Assembly: GCA_018650845.1 (NCBI GenBank)
Contig: JABIFF010000012.1
Span: forward strand, 186,001-250,000
Length of the DNA stretch: 64,000 nucleotides
From: Chloroflexota bacterium
GTDB taxonomy: Bacteria; Chloroflexota; Dehalococcoidia; Lucifugimonadales; Lucifugimonadaceae
Direction of reading: 5' to 3'
The position numbers and the translations under genes are program-made. This document shows positions 35,022-46,197 of the stretch, one piece after another. The stretch's first letter is position 1. Every line of letters starts with the position of its first letter. The notes beneath the pieces were generated by a model that did not search any database, had not been told where the DNA came from, and saw only the letters and a program-made list of their open reading frames with translations.

Positions 35022-35618
35022 CTACCAGCGGGCGGTGCGCTTTTCCTCGAATGAGTCGATTGCTTCGCCGAGTGACATTGTGATTCCAACGTCATCCAAT
35101 CCTTCAAGAAGCGAGTTCTTTCGGAAGGGGTCGACATCGAACTTTGCGCTAAGGCCTTGATCGTCGGTAACCGTCTGTGTGTCGAGATCGACAGTTACTT
35201 TGTAGCCAGAACCTCGAAGTGCACGCGCCATGATGGTGTCGACTTCCGATTCGCTGAGAATCACTGGAAGCAAACCGTTCTGCATGCAGTTGTTACGGAA
35301 GATATCGGCAAAGCTTGTTGCGATGATTGCCTTGTAGCCCATTTCCATCAAAGCCCACGGAGCGTGCTCACGTGATGATCCTGAGCCGAAGTTTCGGCCA
35401 CCAACCAGAATGTTGGCAGTGCTGTAACGATCTTCGTTCAAGATGAAGTCGGGATTTGGAACGCCGTCTTCAAGGTATCGCCAGTCGAAGAATGCGAACT
35501 CGCCAAAGCCGGTTCGCTCAATTCGCTTGAGGAACTGTTTCGGGATGATTTGGTCGGTGTCGACGTTAGCTCTGTCGAGCGGTGCGACGATACTTGTGAG
35601 CTTCGTGAACTTTTCCAA
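35022..35618 (-). CDS. leuD: 3-isopropylmalate dehydratase small subunit
   Basis: 198 aa with the swivel-domain hallmarks of LeuD: PLDRANVDTDQIIPKQFLK (about 13-31), FFDWRYLEDG, ILVGGRNFGSGSSREHAPW (about 70-88, binding the substrate carboxylate) and ATSFADIFRNNCMQNGLLP (about 100). It forms isopropylmalate isomerase with LeuC. It is unusual that leuC and leuD are separated by a gene for a DUF4328 membrane protein. The 71-bp gap to that gene shows no clear promoter. Confidence 0.96.
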   Translation of the reverse strand: MEKFTKLTSIVAPLDRANVDTDQIIPKQFLKRIERTGFGEFAFFDWRYLEDGVPNPDFILNEDRYSTANILVGGRNFGSGSSREHAPWALMEMGYKAIIATSFADIFRNNCMQNGLLPVILSESEVDTIMARALRGSGYKVTVDLDTQTVTDDQGLSAKFDVDPFRKNSLLEGLDDVGITMSLGEAIDSFEEKRTARW

Positions 35619-35690
35619 TTGCGTTACCTTCTGACTGACTAGCTAGTTTGCTACTGGCTGACTTAGTACTGGAATTACTAAGATAAAAAT

Positions 35691-36806
35691 CTATTTGCTC
35701 GAGCTGTTCCGCTTGGAACGAGCTCGCCTGTTTTCTAATTCTTTCCGTCTGATGCCTTCCTTCAGAGCCTCTTCTAGAGGATCGACCGGAAGTGGCGGAG
35801 TTACTGTGATCATGCCGACTTTGGCGTGTCGAGCTTCCTGACGTTTGTGTAGTTCGTTTACAACAAGTATTGCTGCGACACCGAGAACGGCCAACAAAAT
35901 ATCGGCAATGATTAGACGTTGGTGAGCAACTATTACATCATCAATCGTCTCTCGAACCGAGTACCAAAACCAACCAATGGTTCGAGGGTTGAAGAAGAAC
36001 ACTGCGACGAATATCACTGCCCATACATGAACGATAGCCGGGACTTTGCCCTTCTCTTTCCATGCGGTTTCATCGCTAGTGGTTACGTCAGGATCGCTTC
36101 CACGGAAGAGTTCTTTGAACACCTGCCATGGCTTCACCAAATTGAACACTGGAATGAAGAACCACAAAACGGCCTTTTCAGCAGTGAATCCCTGCTCGGC
36201 GTTTTTCATCGCTAATACGTTTCGGCTGGCACGATGTGCGAACGAACCGAAAGCAAACATATTCATTAGCAACACGGCCATCAGCAATACGAACAGTATC
36301 GCTCCGGTGTCTTTCACCGATGTGTACTTATCTTGAACGTCCATCAAACGACTACATTCGGGCGTAAGCGAGATGATGTCGACTTCGGTTGTACAGTTGA
36401 TGCCTTCTGCTTCGGCGAATGCGATGATCTCTGCGATGTCGCGAAGACTCGATTGCTGAGTCGGTGGAACGCTAATCATTCCCTGATCTCGCAGATCACT
36501 CAAATAGCTCACCGTTGATCGGTCTTGCCATGCAAGCACGAGTGCTACTACAACCCACATCATCAAAGCGATAATTACCCATTTAACTTGGGTTCTGTTC
36601 GATTCGAATGAATACGGTTCGTAGCGCTTGACCTTCGCTCGATCCATTTCAGATCGACCGGTGATCCGGCGCATCATTCCGCCGCCACCGGCTATTGAAC
36701 CCTCTTGGGAATCTCGGGTTCGACGACCTTTTTTAGACGAGTCTTCACCGCCAATTCGCCTGTCTTTCGGCGGTCGGGGGTCGAAGTTCGATCCGGATCC
36801 GGTCAT
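35691..36806 (-). CDS. DUF4328 membrane protein inside the leu cluster
   Basis: 371 aa. The N-terminal 65 residues are charged and Gly-rich, likely cytoplasmic. Membrane segments lie near 75-95, 165-190, 255-278 and 300-322. The centre matches DUF4328: FGSFAHRASRNVLAM (about 187-201), then EKAVLWFFIPVFNLVKPWQVFKELFRG. The C-terminus ends in a basic stretch. The function of the family is unknown. It sits between leuC (49 bp upstream) and leuD (72 bp downstream) on the same strand, so it is probably co-transcribed with leucine genes, an unusual insertion. Confidence 0.82.
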   Translation of the reverse strand: MTGSGSNFDPRPPKDRRIGGEDSSKKGRRTRDSQEGSIAGGGGMMRRITGRSEMDRAKVKRYEPYSFESNRTQVKWVIIALMMWVVVALVLAWQDRSTVSYLSDLRDQGMISVPPTQQSSLRDIAEIIAFAEAEGINCTTEVDIISLTPECSRLMDVQDKYTSVKDTGAILFVLLMAVLLMNMFAFGSFAHRASRNVLAMKNAEQGFTAEKAVLWFFIPVFNLVKPWQVFKELFRGSDPDVTTSDETAWKEKGKVPAIVHVWAVIFVAVFFFNPRTIGWFWYSVRETIDDVIVAHQRLIIADILLAVLGVAAILVVNELHKRQEARHAKVGMITVTPPLPVDPLEEALKEGIRRKELENRRARSKRNSSSK

Positions 36807-36855
36807 CTAATTACACTCACTGACTCTTGGTTGGCTGCCTAGTCGGAAAACCGAA

Positions 36856-38265
36856 CTAGTCGGTCTCCCAGTCTCTAACGTCTACGAAGTGACCTTCGAT
36901 AGCAGCTGCTGCTGCCATTTCAGGGCTTACAAGGTGTGTACGACCGCCCTTGCCCTGTCGGCCTTCAAAGTTTCGGTTAGATGTTGAAGCACATCGTTCG
37001 CCCGGAACAAGAATGTCGGGGTTCATTCCCAAACACATCGAGCAACCAGACTCACGCCACTCGAATCCAGCATCCTTGAAGATGGTGTCGAGTCCTTCTT
37101 TTTCAGCAAGCATCTTGGTGAGTGTTGAACCCGGCATGATCTGCGCTCGAACGCTCGAAGCGACAGTGCGCCCCTTCACGATCAATGAAGCAGAACGAAG
37201 GTCTTCGATTCGTGCGTTTGTGCAAGATCCGATGAACACTCGGTCGATTTCAATATCTTCAATCGAAGTTCCGCCTGTGAGCCCCATGTACTCAAGTGCG
37301 TGCTCTGCTGAAGAAACATCAGCAGGGTCTTCAAAATCATCCGGAGAAGGAACACGATCGGTGATTTTTGCCACCTGACCCGGGTTCGTGCCCCAGCTTA
37401 CGTGCGGCTCGAGAGTATCGCAGTCGATCTCAAGCAGCTCGTCGTATTCAGCATCTTCGTCGCTGGCAAGCTCACGCCATTCAGCTACGGCTGCGTCGAA
37501 GTCGTCACCCTTAGGAACGAACTTGCGACCCTTCATCCAGTCGAACGTTGTGTCGTCTGGAGCGATCAGGCCGGCTCGTGCGCCACCTTCGATAGTCATA
37601 TTGCAGACGGTCATTCGTCCTGCCATGTCGAGCTTCTTGATGGCATCGCCTGTGTACTCAACAACGTAGCCAGTCCAGCCAGCCGTTCCGACTTTACCGA
37701 TGGCAGCGAGGATCATGTCCTTGGCGGTTACGCCCTGCTTGAGCTCGCCGTTGAAGCGAACCTCCATGGTCTTAGGTTTTGCCTGTCGGAGGGTCTGAGT
37801 TGCGAGCACGTGCTCTACTTCAGATGTTCCAATACCGAACGCCAGCGAACCGAACGCGCCGTGCGTCGACGTGTGTGAGTCGCCACAGACGATGGTCATT
37901 CCTGGCTGGGTGTAACCCTGTTCCGGGCCGATAACGTGAACGATTCCCTGCGCTGCAGAATCGATGTCATAGAGCACAACACCGGTGTCTTTGCAGTTCT
38001 GGCGAAGAGTGTCGACCTGCACACGTGCGATCGGATCTTTTATGTCTTCGTTACGTGTGTCATCGGTCGGCAGATTGTGATCGACCGTTGAGATCGTGAG
38101 ATCGGGGCGACGAACCTTGCGGTTCGTGATTCGCAGGGCTTCGAAAGCCTGCGGGGAGGTGACTTCGTGCACCAGGTGAAGGTCGATGTAAATAAGAGCT
38201 GGCTGGCCTTCAGGCTCGGCAACTATGTGCTGTTCCCAGATCTTCTCGAACATGGTCTTTGCCAT
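36856..38265 (-). CDS. leuC: 3-isopropylmalate dehydratase large subunit
   Basis: 469 aa from ATG 38265, which is preceded by GGGAG at a good distance; an in-frame start 19 codons upstream is less likely. Aconitase-family landmarks: [20 protein letters not shown] (about 24-43), [14 protein letters not shown] (about 126-139), [12 protein letters not shown] with the first cluster Cys (about 347), and [12 protein letters not shown] with the other two (about 410-415). It binds a [4Fe-4S] cluster and isomerises 2- to 3-isopropylmalate with LeuD. A terminator-like hairpin (38378-38405) separates it from leuA. Confidence 0.95.
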   Translation of the reverse strand: MAKTMFEKIWEQHIVAEPEGQPALIYIDLHLVHEVTSPQAFEALRITNRKVRRPDLTISTVDHNLPTDDTRNEDIKDPIARVQVDTLRQNCKDTGVVLYDIDSAAQGIVHVIGPEQGYTQPGMTIVCGDSHTSTHGAFGSLAFGIGTSEVEHVLATQTLRQAKPKTMEVRFNGELKQGVTAKDMILAAIGKVGTAGWTGYVVEYTGDAIKKLDMAGRMTVCNMTIEGGARAGLIAPDDTTFDWMKGRKFVPKGDDFDAAVAEWRELASDEDAEYDELLEIDCDTLEPHVSWGTNPGQVAKITDRVPSPDDFEDPADVSSAEHALEYMGLTGGTSIEDIEIDRVFIGSCTNARIEDLRSASLIVKGRTVASSVRAQIMPGSTLTKMLAEKEGLDTIFKDAGFEWRESGCSMCLGMNPDILVPGERCASTSNRNFEGRQGKGGRTHLVSPEMAAAAAIEGHFVDVRDWETD

Positions 38266-38377
38266 GTGCACGTAACTCCCAGATTCTTTATTTTTTGTGA
38301 GCCGAACGCTCACAACTTTCATTTTCGATCAATATCGCTCTATCTCAGAGAAATGAACAGAAATAGTAGCGTAAAAA

Positions 38378-38405
38378 CGGCACCCCGAATAATTTCGAGG
38401 TGCCG
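38378..38405 (-). terminator. Terminator-like hairpin between leuA and leuC
   Basis: CGGCACC and CGAA arms (38378-38389) pair with TTCG and GGTGCCG (38394-38405) around one mismatch. On the minus strand it is followed by TTTTTA. It would reduce read-through from leuA into leuC-leuD-leuB, so the second half of the cluster may have its own promoter within 38266-38377. Confidence 0.65.
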
Positions 38406-38436
38406 CTTCCTTATGTTTCACTTTGCGAGCTGCGAT

Positions 38437-40005
38437 CTACACCGCGCCCGTTGAAGCAGATTTATCCTGCACACCAATCGTGATCAATCGGTTTATTGCG
38501 TTTACGTACGCCTTAGCCGATGCCACAACGATGTCGGAATCTGATCCACGCCCTGAATAAACCGATCCGTCTTTGGCAACCCTTATGGTCACTTCACCAA
38601 GCGAGTCGATTCCTTCAGTGACCGCCGATACAGCGAACTCAGTGAGTTCGATATCGAGATCAACGACCGAGTCGATAGCCTTACAGACTGCATCGACAGG
38701 ACCAGTGCCCTTCGATTCGACTGTTCGGGTTTCGCCATCAGGACAATCCAACGTGATCTTCGCCTCAGGCTCGGTGTCATTGCCGCAAACGACGTGGACT
38801 GAATCTACTTTGTAGATACGGTCGGTGTCGACGTAGCGGTGCTGCTCCGACATGAGTGCTTCAAGATCGACGTCGGTAACTTCACGTTTGTTGTCGGCGA
38901 GATCCTTGAACGTAACGAATACGTTTGCGAGCTCTTCATCCGACAAGTCATACCCAAGTTCATGTAAGCGTGATCGTAGACCAGCCCTACCCGACAGCTT
39001 GCCAAGCACGATTGCCTGCCCACGCCATCCGACAGTGTCTGGTTCCATGATTTCGAAAGTAGTTCGTTCCTTCAGGTAAGCATCTTGGTGAATACCAGAC
39101 GAGTGCCTGAAAGCGTTCTGACCGACGATAGCTTTGTTCGCTTGAACAGGAATTCCAAATATCGAACTAACCATTCGGCTGGAGTTGCCGATTTCAGTCG
39201 AATTGATGTTGGTATCAACCTTGTAGTGATCGGGACGAGTTTCAATCGCCATGATCACTTCTTCGAGAGCGGCGTTACCGGCACGCTCACCGAGTCCGTT
39301 GATACAGCCTTCAACCTGCCGGGCACCGTTTTCGATGGCAGCAAGTGAGTTGGCAGACGACATTCCAAGATCGTTGTGACAGTGAACACTAATCACAGCT
39401 TCATCGATGTTTGGAACGTTATCTTTGATGCCCTTGATCAACGCACCGAACTCTTGGGGAGTTGAATACCCAACAGTGTCTGGAATATTGACCGTAGTCG
39501 CACCGGCTTTGATCACCGCTTCGACCATCGCATAGAGATACTCAGGCTCGGTACGCGAGGCGTCCATCGGCGAAAACTCAACGTCATCGACGTAAGTCTT
39601 CGCATGGGCGACTGCGTTCACGGCCATATCCATGATGGCTTCACGGTCTTTCCGCATCTGGTGCATCAGGTGGATATCGGAGGCAGAGAGGAACGTATGA
39701 ATACGTGCGTTCTCAACACCTTCGAGCGCCTTACCTGCTGCATCGATATCGGCTTTCACCGCACGCGCCAGAGAAGTAATCACAGGACCTTTCACCTCTT
39801 GGGCGATTCGGCGTACTGCCTCAAAATCACCGGGGGAACTACCTGCGAAACCTGCTTCAATCACATCAACGCCTAGCTTATTTAGCTGGTGAGCGAGACG
39901 AAGCTTCTCTTCAACTGTTAGACCCGCACCGGCAGATTGTTCGCCGTCACGTAGGGTCGTGTCGAAAATAATTACTTTTTCTTGTGTATCGCTCTTTTGC
40001 GCCAT
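38437..40005 (-). CDS. leuA: 2-isopropylmalate synthase
   Basis: 522 aa, the full two-domain enzyme. The barrel opens with IIFDTTLRDGEQSAGAGLTV (catalytic Arg-Asp), has ISVHCHNDLGMSSANSLAAI (about 204-223, metal His residues) and CINGLGERAGNAALEEV (about 231). The C-terminal LeuA dimer/regulatory domain begins near 395 and includes a GTGPVDAVCKAID segment, where leucine feedback would act. It condenses 2-oxoisovalerate with acetyl-CoA. It follows ilvC after about 110 bp containing a hairpin. Confidence 0.96.
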   Translation of the reverse strand: MAQKSDTQEKVIIFDTTLRDGEQSAGAGLTVEEKLRLAHQLNKLGVDVIEAGFAGSSPGDFEAVRRIAQEVKGPVITSLARAVKADIDAAGKALEGVENARIHTFLSASDIHLMHQMRKDREAIMDMAVNAVAHAKTYVDDVEFSPMDASRTEPEYLYAMVEAVIKAGATTVNIPDTVGYSTPQEFGALIKGIKDNVPNIDEAVISVHCHNDLGMSSANSLAAIENGARQVEGCINGLGERAGNAALEEVIMAIETRPDHYKVDTNINSTEIGNSSRMVSSIFGIPVQANKAIVGQNAFRHSSGIHQDAYLKERTTFEIMEPDTVGWRGQAIVLGKLSGRAGLRSRLHELGYDLSDEELANVFVTFKDLADNKREVTDVDLEALMSEQHRYVDTDRIYKVDSVHVVCGNDTEPEAKITLDCPDGETRTVESKGTGPVDAVCKAIDSVVDLDIELTEFAVSAVTEGIDSLGEVTIRVAKDGSVYSGRGSDSDIVVASAKAYVNAINRLITIGVQDKSASTGAV

Positions 40006-40056
40006 GTGATTTCCTCCAGCGCTCGACCTAATTGACGGGCTACACCCGCCGGGTTT

Positions 40057-40089
40057 GAATGCCGGCCCTTATCGAGAAGACCGGCATTC
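40057..40089 (-). terminator. Hairpin between ilvC and leuA
   Basis: GAATGCCGG (40057-40065) pairs perfectly with CCGGCATTC (40081-40089) around a 15-nt loop. No T-run follows on the minus strand (CAAACCC), so it may only pause transcription or stabilise the ilvC transcript end. Confidence 0.4.
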
Positions 40090-40114
40090 CCTTCAAAAAG
40101 AAGTGACTACAAAT

Positions 40115-41122
<1,008 letters not shown>

Positions 41123-41187
41123 TCAGCCTTAGGGCTCGTGATTTTGTGTTCTGCTAGCAGTCCTAGCAGCATGCTTTAGAAGCGTTC

Positions 41188-41787
41188 TTAGACGCTTCCA
41201 GATTCACCAGTAGTAATTGGAAGTACATATGTCGGGTTACTTGCATCGGCCTGATAAAGACCATCGTCTTCGCCTTCAACAAGCGTGCCTCTGAGTGTCG
41301 CCACTCGACCAGTTCGAATCACTTCCAGTAATCCAAACTTCTTCATCAACTCGATCAACGTGTCGATCTTCTGTCGGCCGCCGGAAATTTCCAGTGTCAG
41401 ACTTTCGACTCCGATGTCGATAACGTTTGCGCGGTAGACATTAGTCAGTTCCAGCACTTCACCACGTGATGCAGCAGGTGCCGCAACCTTGATGAGCGCC
41501 AGTTCTCGCCAAACGATGTTTTGTTCAGTTATATCGCGAACTTCCACAACATCGATCAAACGATCAAGCTGTGCAGCCACGTGTCGTACAACTTCGTCAG
41601 GTCCTTCGACCACAAAAGTCATTCGAGAGAAACCAGGTCGTTCTGATCGCCCAACAGCCAAGCTGGCAATGTTGAACCCGCGTCGTCGGAAAAGACCAGA
41701 TATGCGAGCGAGTACGCCCGGCTTATCTTGAACCAGTGCCGAGATTGTTCGTTGGAATGTTCCGTTGGCTTGGTTATTGGGTGCCAT
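41188..41787 (-). CDS. ilvN: Acetolactate synthase small (regulatory) subunit
   Basis: 199 aa. The N-terminal ACT domain includes RTISALVQDKPGVLARISGLFRRR (about 9-32) and the FNIASLAVG valine-site region, followed by the C-terminal ALS_ss_C domain with GGRQKIDTLIELMKKFGLLEVIRTG. It activates IlvB and makes it sensitive to branched-chain amino acids. Its ATG overlaps the ilvB stop codon by one base (TAATG), so the subunits are translationally coupled. Confidence 0.95.
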   Translation of the reverse strand: MAPNNQANGTFQRTISALVQDKPGVLARISGLFRRRGFNIASLAVGRSERPGFSRMTFVVEGPDEVVRHVAAQLDRLIDVVEVRDITEQNIVWRELALIKVAAPAASRGEVLELTNVYRANVIDIGVESLTLEISGGRQKIDTLIELMKKFGLLEVIRTGRVATLRGTLVEGEDDGLYQADASNPTYVLPITTGESGSV

Positions 41788-43469
41788 TAGTTCGGGTCCT
41801 CGATCAGTTCCTGAACGCTTTGACCAGCAGGAATCATTGGGTAAAGATCATCTACTTTTTCGATAACGAAATCGACGATAACCGGGCCATCGTGGGCGTT
41901 AGCCTCAGCGATAGCCGATTCAAGATCGTCTTGATTCGTTACTCGAATGCCCTTCATTCCATAAGCTTCTGCAAGCTTTACGAAATCCGGGTTGGCGGTG
42001 TAGGTCTCAGCCTGATAATCGCCGTCGTAGAAGAATCCCTGCCACTGGGTAATCATGCCCAAGTGGTTGTTATTCAAAATTGCGTACTTCACTGGCAGAT
42101 TGTTCTCAACAGCTGTCGCCAGCTCCATGAGAGTCATCTGGAAGCCACCGTCACCACAGATCGACCAGACCAGCTTGTCTGGGTTTCCAACCTGCGCACC
42201 GATAGCCGATGGAACTTCATAGCCCATCGTTCCAGCTCCACCCGAAGAAAGCCATGAATTGGCGTTCTTGAACTGGTAGTGCTGAGCAGCCCACATTTGG
42301 TGCTGACCAACTCCAGTAGTAATAATCGCTTCACCCTGAGTTACGTCAGAGAGAGCCTTCACAACATGCTGCCCCATAAGACGGTCGGTCTCTGGAATTC
42401 GCAGTGAAGGGTGCTCTGCTTTGAGATGCTCGATGTGCTGCAGCCATTCGACGTGAGTGTTCTGATTCACTTTAGGAATCAACTGGCCGAATACGTCTTT
42501 GATGTTGCCGACTACAGGAGCTTCAACTTGGATGCTCTTGTTGATTTCAGCAGGATCGATGTCGACGTGGATCTTCTTAGATCCGGTCGAGAATCGCTTG
42601 GAATCGCCAACAATACGATCGTCGAATCGACTACCAAAGTTGATAATCAAATCGGCTTCATCAACCGCCAGCGAGGCGTACGCCATGCCGTGCATTCCTG
42701 GGAAGCCAGTGCTCAGCACATGGTCTTCAGGGAACGATGAAATTCCGAGCAGCGTTGTAACAACAGGAATCTGTGCCTTCTCGGCAAGTTCCTTGAGTTC
42801 GTCGAATGATCGTGAGAGAACAACACCGTGACCAGCGAGGATCACTGGGCGTTCAGCTTCGTTGATCAGCTTTGCTGCTGCTTCAACTTGCGATTCTTCA
42901 GCCTTACCCGGAACGCTGTAGCCGGGGAGGTCAATTGGCGCATCGGCATCGTATTCACCCATCTCGGTGAAAACGTCTTTAGGAATATCGATCAGCACAG
43001 GACCGGGTCGACCGGTTCGTGCGATGTGGAACGCCTCGTGAATGGTCGCACCGAGATCGTCGGCTCGCATTACGAGGTAGTTGTGCTTGGTAACGGGAAG
43101 CGTTGCACCAGTGATATCGGTCTCTTGGAACGCATCGGTTCCGATCGCAGCGCGACCAACCTGACCAGTGATTGCAACCATTGGAACTGAATCCATCATG
43201 GCCGTAGCCAATCCGGTCACAAGGTTTGTCGCACCGGGGCCTGATGTTGCAAAAGCTACACCAACGTTGCCGGTTGAACGTGCGTATCCGTCGGCAGAGT
43301 GGGCTGCGCCTTGCTCGTGTCGAGAAAGAATGTGGCGCAGATCGGGATACTGCGAGAGAACTCCGTAGAGCGGAAGAATAGCGCCACCTGGAATGCCAAA
43401 GACCACGTTGACGCCCTCATTGAGGAGCGCTTCGCAGACTATTTGACTACCACTGAGGTGCTTGGACAT
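41787..43469 (-). CDS. ilvB: Acetolactate synthase large (catalytic) subunit
   Basis: 560 aa, a complete ThDP enzyme. Landmarks: [15 protein letters not shown] (about 19-33), catalytic Glu in [17 protein letters not shown] (about 44-60), FAD-domain [11 protein letters not shown] (about 281) and the ThDP/Mg2+ motif [19 protein letters not shown] (about 441-459). It makes acetolactate or acetohydroxybutyrate. It is the first gene of ilvB-ilvN-ilvC-leuA-leuC-leuD-leuB and is preceded by a T-box leader. ilvD is not in the cluster. Confidence 0.97.
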   Translation of the reverse strand: MSKHLSGSQIVCEALLNEGVNVVFGIPGGAILPLYGVLSQYPDLRHILSRHEQGAAHSADGYARSTGNVGVAFATSGPGATNLVTGLATAMMDSVPMVAITGQVGRAAIGTDAFQETDITGATLPVTKHNYLVMRADDLGATIHEAFHIARTGRPGPVLIDIPKDVFTEMGEYDADAPIDLPGYSVPGKAEESQVEAAAKLINEAERPVILAGHGVVLSRSFDELKELAEKAQIPVVTTLLGISSFPEDHVLSTGFPGMHGMAYASLAVDEADLIINFGSRFDDRIVGDSKRFSTGSKKIHVDIDPAEINKSIQVEAPVVGNIKDVFGQLIPKVNQNTHVEWLQHIEHLKAEHPSLRIPETDRLMGQHVVKALSDVTQGEAIITTGVGQHQMWAAQHYQFKNANSWLSSGGAGTMGYEVPSAIGAQVGNPDKLVWSICGDGGFQMTLMELATAVENNLPVKYAILNNNHLGMITQWQGFFYDGDYQAETYTANPDFVKLAEAYGMKGIRVTNQDDLESAIAEANAHDGPVIVDFVIEKVDDLYPMIPAGQSVQELIEDPN

Positions 43470-43556
43470 ATCTATTTCCTGGCTCGATTGCCGAATTTAC
43501 TCGGCAATTCCTTCCTACCACTACTAGTAACTATCGATTCACAACTTTCGGCGGGC

Positions 43557-43822
43557 AAAAAAAAATCCCGCCCCTTCACAAAGGACGAGACTTGCATCCC
43601 GCGGTACCACCTTCGATTGCCTTGCTTTCAACTTGTGATGAAAACAAGACCACTCAAGGAACCGTAACGTGGCCAATCCCGTTTGATCCTAGTCCCGTTT
43701 ACCGGAATTCAGACCAACCGCTCCAGGGTGAGTTCTCGAATTAGTACGCACCGGATTCACACCAACACCGGCTCTCTCTTGCGTACTGCGTTCGGTACTA
43801 CTCCCGTTCACAGCGTTTCACA
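43557..43822 (-). ncRNA. T-box leader of the ilvB-leu cluster (probable Leu specifier CUC)
   Basis: Reading on the minus strand. The T-box motif AGGTGGTACCGCG is at 43612-43600, followed by a terminator stem (43590-43566) and nine T's (43565-43557). Stem I spans about 43805-43726: GGG (43805-43803) pairs with CCC (43728-43726), then AGTA, then CGAA/UUCG (43794-43791 with 43740-43737). A distal AGAGAGCCGG...TTGGTGTGAA hairpin follows. The 3' side of the specifier loop reads AGAA-CTC-A, giving CUC (Leu) at 43732-43730. This has the same layout as the cimA leader but a different codon. UGGU fits a tRNA ending ACCA. Confidence 0.92.
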
Positions 43823-43829
43823 CACGACA

Positions 43830-43859
43830 ATTATAAGTGTTCAGACTGTCGAGAAGCAA
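43830..43859 (-). promoter_or_regulatory. Promoter for the ilvB T-box transcript
   Basis: On the minus strand, TTGCTT (43859-43854) is followed after 18 nt by a consensus TATAAT (43835-43830). Transcription would start near 43822, just before the T-box stem I. This is the clearest sigma-70-type promoter I could find in the window. Confidence 0.6.
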
Positions 43860-43996
43860 TCATCTGAACTTAGAACGACATAATCAAAACCAACTATTTT
43901 CGATTTAGGCTGCCAATTCCTCCCCGTGGGTCGGCCACTGGCATACACTTCTCCGGTTCTCGAAAACTATTCGACGCAAAATCTCACGCGGAAATA

Positions 43997-44914
43997 TTGT
44001 CTACACTCGCCAACGTCCAGTTACGTAATTTCAAGTGGTCCGATCTCGATTCGCTTCAGCAACTGCTGAACGAAGCTGGTCGCCACGGTCACAGAGACTG
44101 GCCAAGCAACTCGAACGATCTTCGAGCCGAACTTGAATTCCCTCGAGTTAAACCCAAACGGAACATCGTTTTAGCAATGAGCGGTGATTCGGCAATCGGG
44201 TACGCCATCGTCGAGCCAGAATCGAACATTGGCCGCTCAGTTATCGGAATTGGTAGCAGCCTAGTTGGGCTTGCAACACGAAATCAGCTGCTCGAATGGG
44301 CAATGACGAGAGCCAAAAATGAAGCTCCAGTTGCACACCTATCGACTCGTGACAATGAATCTGAACTCGAAAAACTCGTCGAGCAGTTCGGTTGGAAGAA
44401 AGTTCGCAAGTACTTAAAACTTGTCGTCACTTCGGATTTGAAGGCAGCGCCAGCAGTCATTCCCGAAGGGTTTTCGGTTAGGACAATGCTGGGACTCGAT
44501 GAAGTGCCTGAACTGACTTATCTGCAGAACGCTGCCTTTGACGAGCACTTTGGGTATTCGCCAAACACCGAGGACGAAATTCGAGCACGACTTATATCAG
44601 CCGATTCAAATATCGACGATGTGGTGATGATTCACGATTCGTACGAGCAGCTGGTCGCTTACTGCTGGACTCAGGTTCATGACAGATCGGGTTCTAGAGT
44701 AGGGCGAATAGGCATGACGGGCGTTTTACCAACGGCGAGAAAACAGGGGCTAGGCAGAGCAATCGCTGAAGTCGGTTTCAACCACCTGCTTACAAGAAAC
44801 GTTGAATCGGCTGAATTGGACGTCGATTCTGTGAATACACCTGCAATCAAGGTTTACTCGTCTATGGGATTCGAACGAAGCAGTGAAGTTAACTGGTGGG
44901 AACGCTCGCTCTAA
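43997..44914 (+). CDS. Tandem GNAT acetyltransferase (MshD-like layout)
   Basis: 305 aa from TTG 43997, with two GNAT domains. The first (about 1-140) is degenerate. The second (about 155-305) has the acetyl-CoA loop in GMTGVLPTARKQGLGRAIAEVG (about 239-260) and the C-terminal VDSVNTPAIKVYSSMGFERS. This two-domain order is that of mycothiol synthase MshD, though many other GNAT proteins share it. The substrate is unknown. It faces the convergent MshA-like glycosyltransferase gene, 43 bp away. The ribosome site is weak. Confidence 0.8.
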   Translation: MSTLANVQLRNFKWSDLDSLQQLLNEAGRHGHRDWPSNSNDLRAELEFPRVKPKRNIVLAMSGDSAIGYAIVEPESNIGRSVIGIGSSLVGLATRNQLLEWAMTRAKNEAPVAHLSTRDNESELEKLVEQFGWKKVRKYLKLVVTSDLKAAPAVIPEGFSVRTMLGLDEVPELTYLQNAAFDEHFGYSPNTEDEIRARLISADSNIDDVVMIHDSYEQLVAYCWTQVHDRSGSRVGRIGMTGVLPTARKQGLGRAIAEVGFNHLLTRNVESAELDVDSVNTPAIKVYSSMGFERSSEVNWWERSL

Positions 44915-44957
44915 CGATATTTAGCGTCAGCTGATCATCGTTAGCGAACCGGCGAAC

Positions 44958-46184
44958 CTATCCGCCAGCAGCAGGAACTGCCGTGATCGACGGCGTAGGA
45001 ATTAGATCGCGGTACGTTGCAAGCAGTGCGTCTGTAGATCGTTCCCAGCTCAGCGTTTCAGCGTGCTCACGAGCAGCAGCACCCATGCGAGATCGCATCA
45101 GGTCGTCGCCAAGAAGTTCACAAAGACGTTCTGCCATCACATCGCTCTGTTTCGCTGGGACTAAAAATCCCGTTGAACCACTTTGAACGATCGTCGGCAG
45201 GCCGCCAACTTCGGAAGCGACGACTGGCCGCCCACACGCCGACGCTTCGAGTGCGGCGAGTCCAAAACTCTCGTAGTGAGAAGGTAGAACGCATACGTCC
45301 GCAGCGTTGTAGTGAACCGGAAGTTCGTCTTGGCTAACCGACCCAATGAATCGAACTGATTCGGTGAGTTTCATTCGGCTGGCGAGTTCTTGAAGACGCG
45401 CCTTCTCTTGAGAGTTTTCATCTCCGCCAACAACATTCAATGTAATCGAATGAGTGTTTTCGAGACTTGCAACGGCTCGGAATAGAACGTCCAGCCCCTT
45501 CAAAGGCTCAAGTCGTCCTACAAATAAAATATTCTTCTCTTCGCCGTAGCCGAGATAATCGCGAGATTGTTGTTTCGACATAGGTCGGAATCTCGAGAGA
45601 TCGACACCCGGTGGAATTACGCTGACGTTGGACGAATCGACACCGCAGTATTCAACTACGGCTTCTTTTTCATGCTCAGTCCAGACAATTACCGATTGAG
45701 CACTACAAGCGATTTCAAGCTCTGAGGAATCACGCTGTTCAACTTCTGATTCTTCCGGACGACCACGGCGTTTCATTTCAGCCATGGTGTGGAAGCTGGT
45801 TGTGTGCGGGACACCCCATTCCGATGCAAGTCGCATACCTACGAGACCCGAGAGCCAGTAGTGCGTGCTTACGAGGTCATATTGAAGTCGATTCTCAATC
45901 ACGAATCGACGCATCTGTGATGCAAACTGCGGTAGAAGTTCGTATACGCCTGTCTTGTCGAGAGATGGCGGCCCGGCCGGCAGGTGAATGAGTCGTGCAC
46001 CGGGAGCCAACATAACAACCTGAGGATCAAGCGGGTCATGGTGGCGTGTAAATACGTCGACCTGAACTCCCCGAGCGGCAAGTCGTTTTGCCATCTCAAG
46101 GATGTATATGTTCATGCCGCCGGAGTCTTTATTACCCGCTTGGCGGGTAGGACATCCGTGGACTGTAATTACTGCTACGTGCAT
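44958..46184 (-). CDS. MshA-like GT4 glycosyltransferase
   Basis: 408 aa. The N-terminal half resembles D-inositol-3-phosphate glycosyltransferase (MshA): VITVHGCPTRQAGNKDSGGMN (the GGMN acceptor loop), VDVFTRHHD, STHYWLSGLVG (about 105-115) and FHTMAEMKRRG (about 130). The C-terminal half has LFVGRLEPLKGLDVL (about 222-236) and the donor-site block PSHYESFGLAALEASACGRPVV. MshA attaches GlcNAc to inositol phosphate in mycothiol synthesis, but related enzymes make other glycosides such as sucrose phosphate. The 46198-47205 gene lies 13 bp upstream, so the pair forms an operon. The exact product is unproven. Confidence 0.83.
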   Translation of the reverse strand: MHVAVITVHGCPTRQAGNKDSGGMNIYILEMAKRLAARGVQVDVFTRHHDPLDPQVVMLAPGARLIHLPAGPPSLDKTGVYELLPQFASQMRRFVIENRLQYDLVSTHYWLSGLVGMRLASEWGVPHTTSFHTMAEMKRRGRPEESEVEQRDSSELEIACSAQSVIVWTEHEKEAVVEYCGVDSSNVSVIPPGVDLSRFRPMSKQQSRDYLGYGEEKNILFVGRLEPLKGLDVLFRAVASLENTHSITLNVVGGDENSQEKARLQELASRMKLTESVRFIGSVSQDELPVHYNAADVCVLPSHYESFGLAALEASACGRPVVASEVGGLPTIVQSGSTGFLVPAKQSDVMAERLCELLGDDLMRSRMGAAAREHAETLSWERSTDALLATYRDLIPTPSITAVPAAGG

Positions 46185-46197
46185 GGTTGAGAACGGG

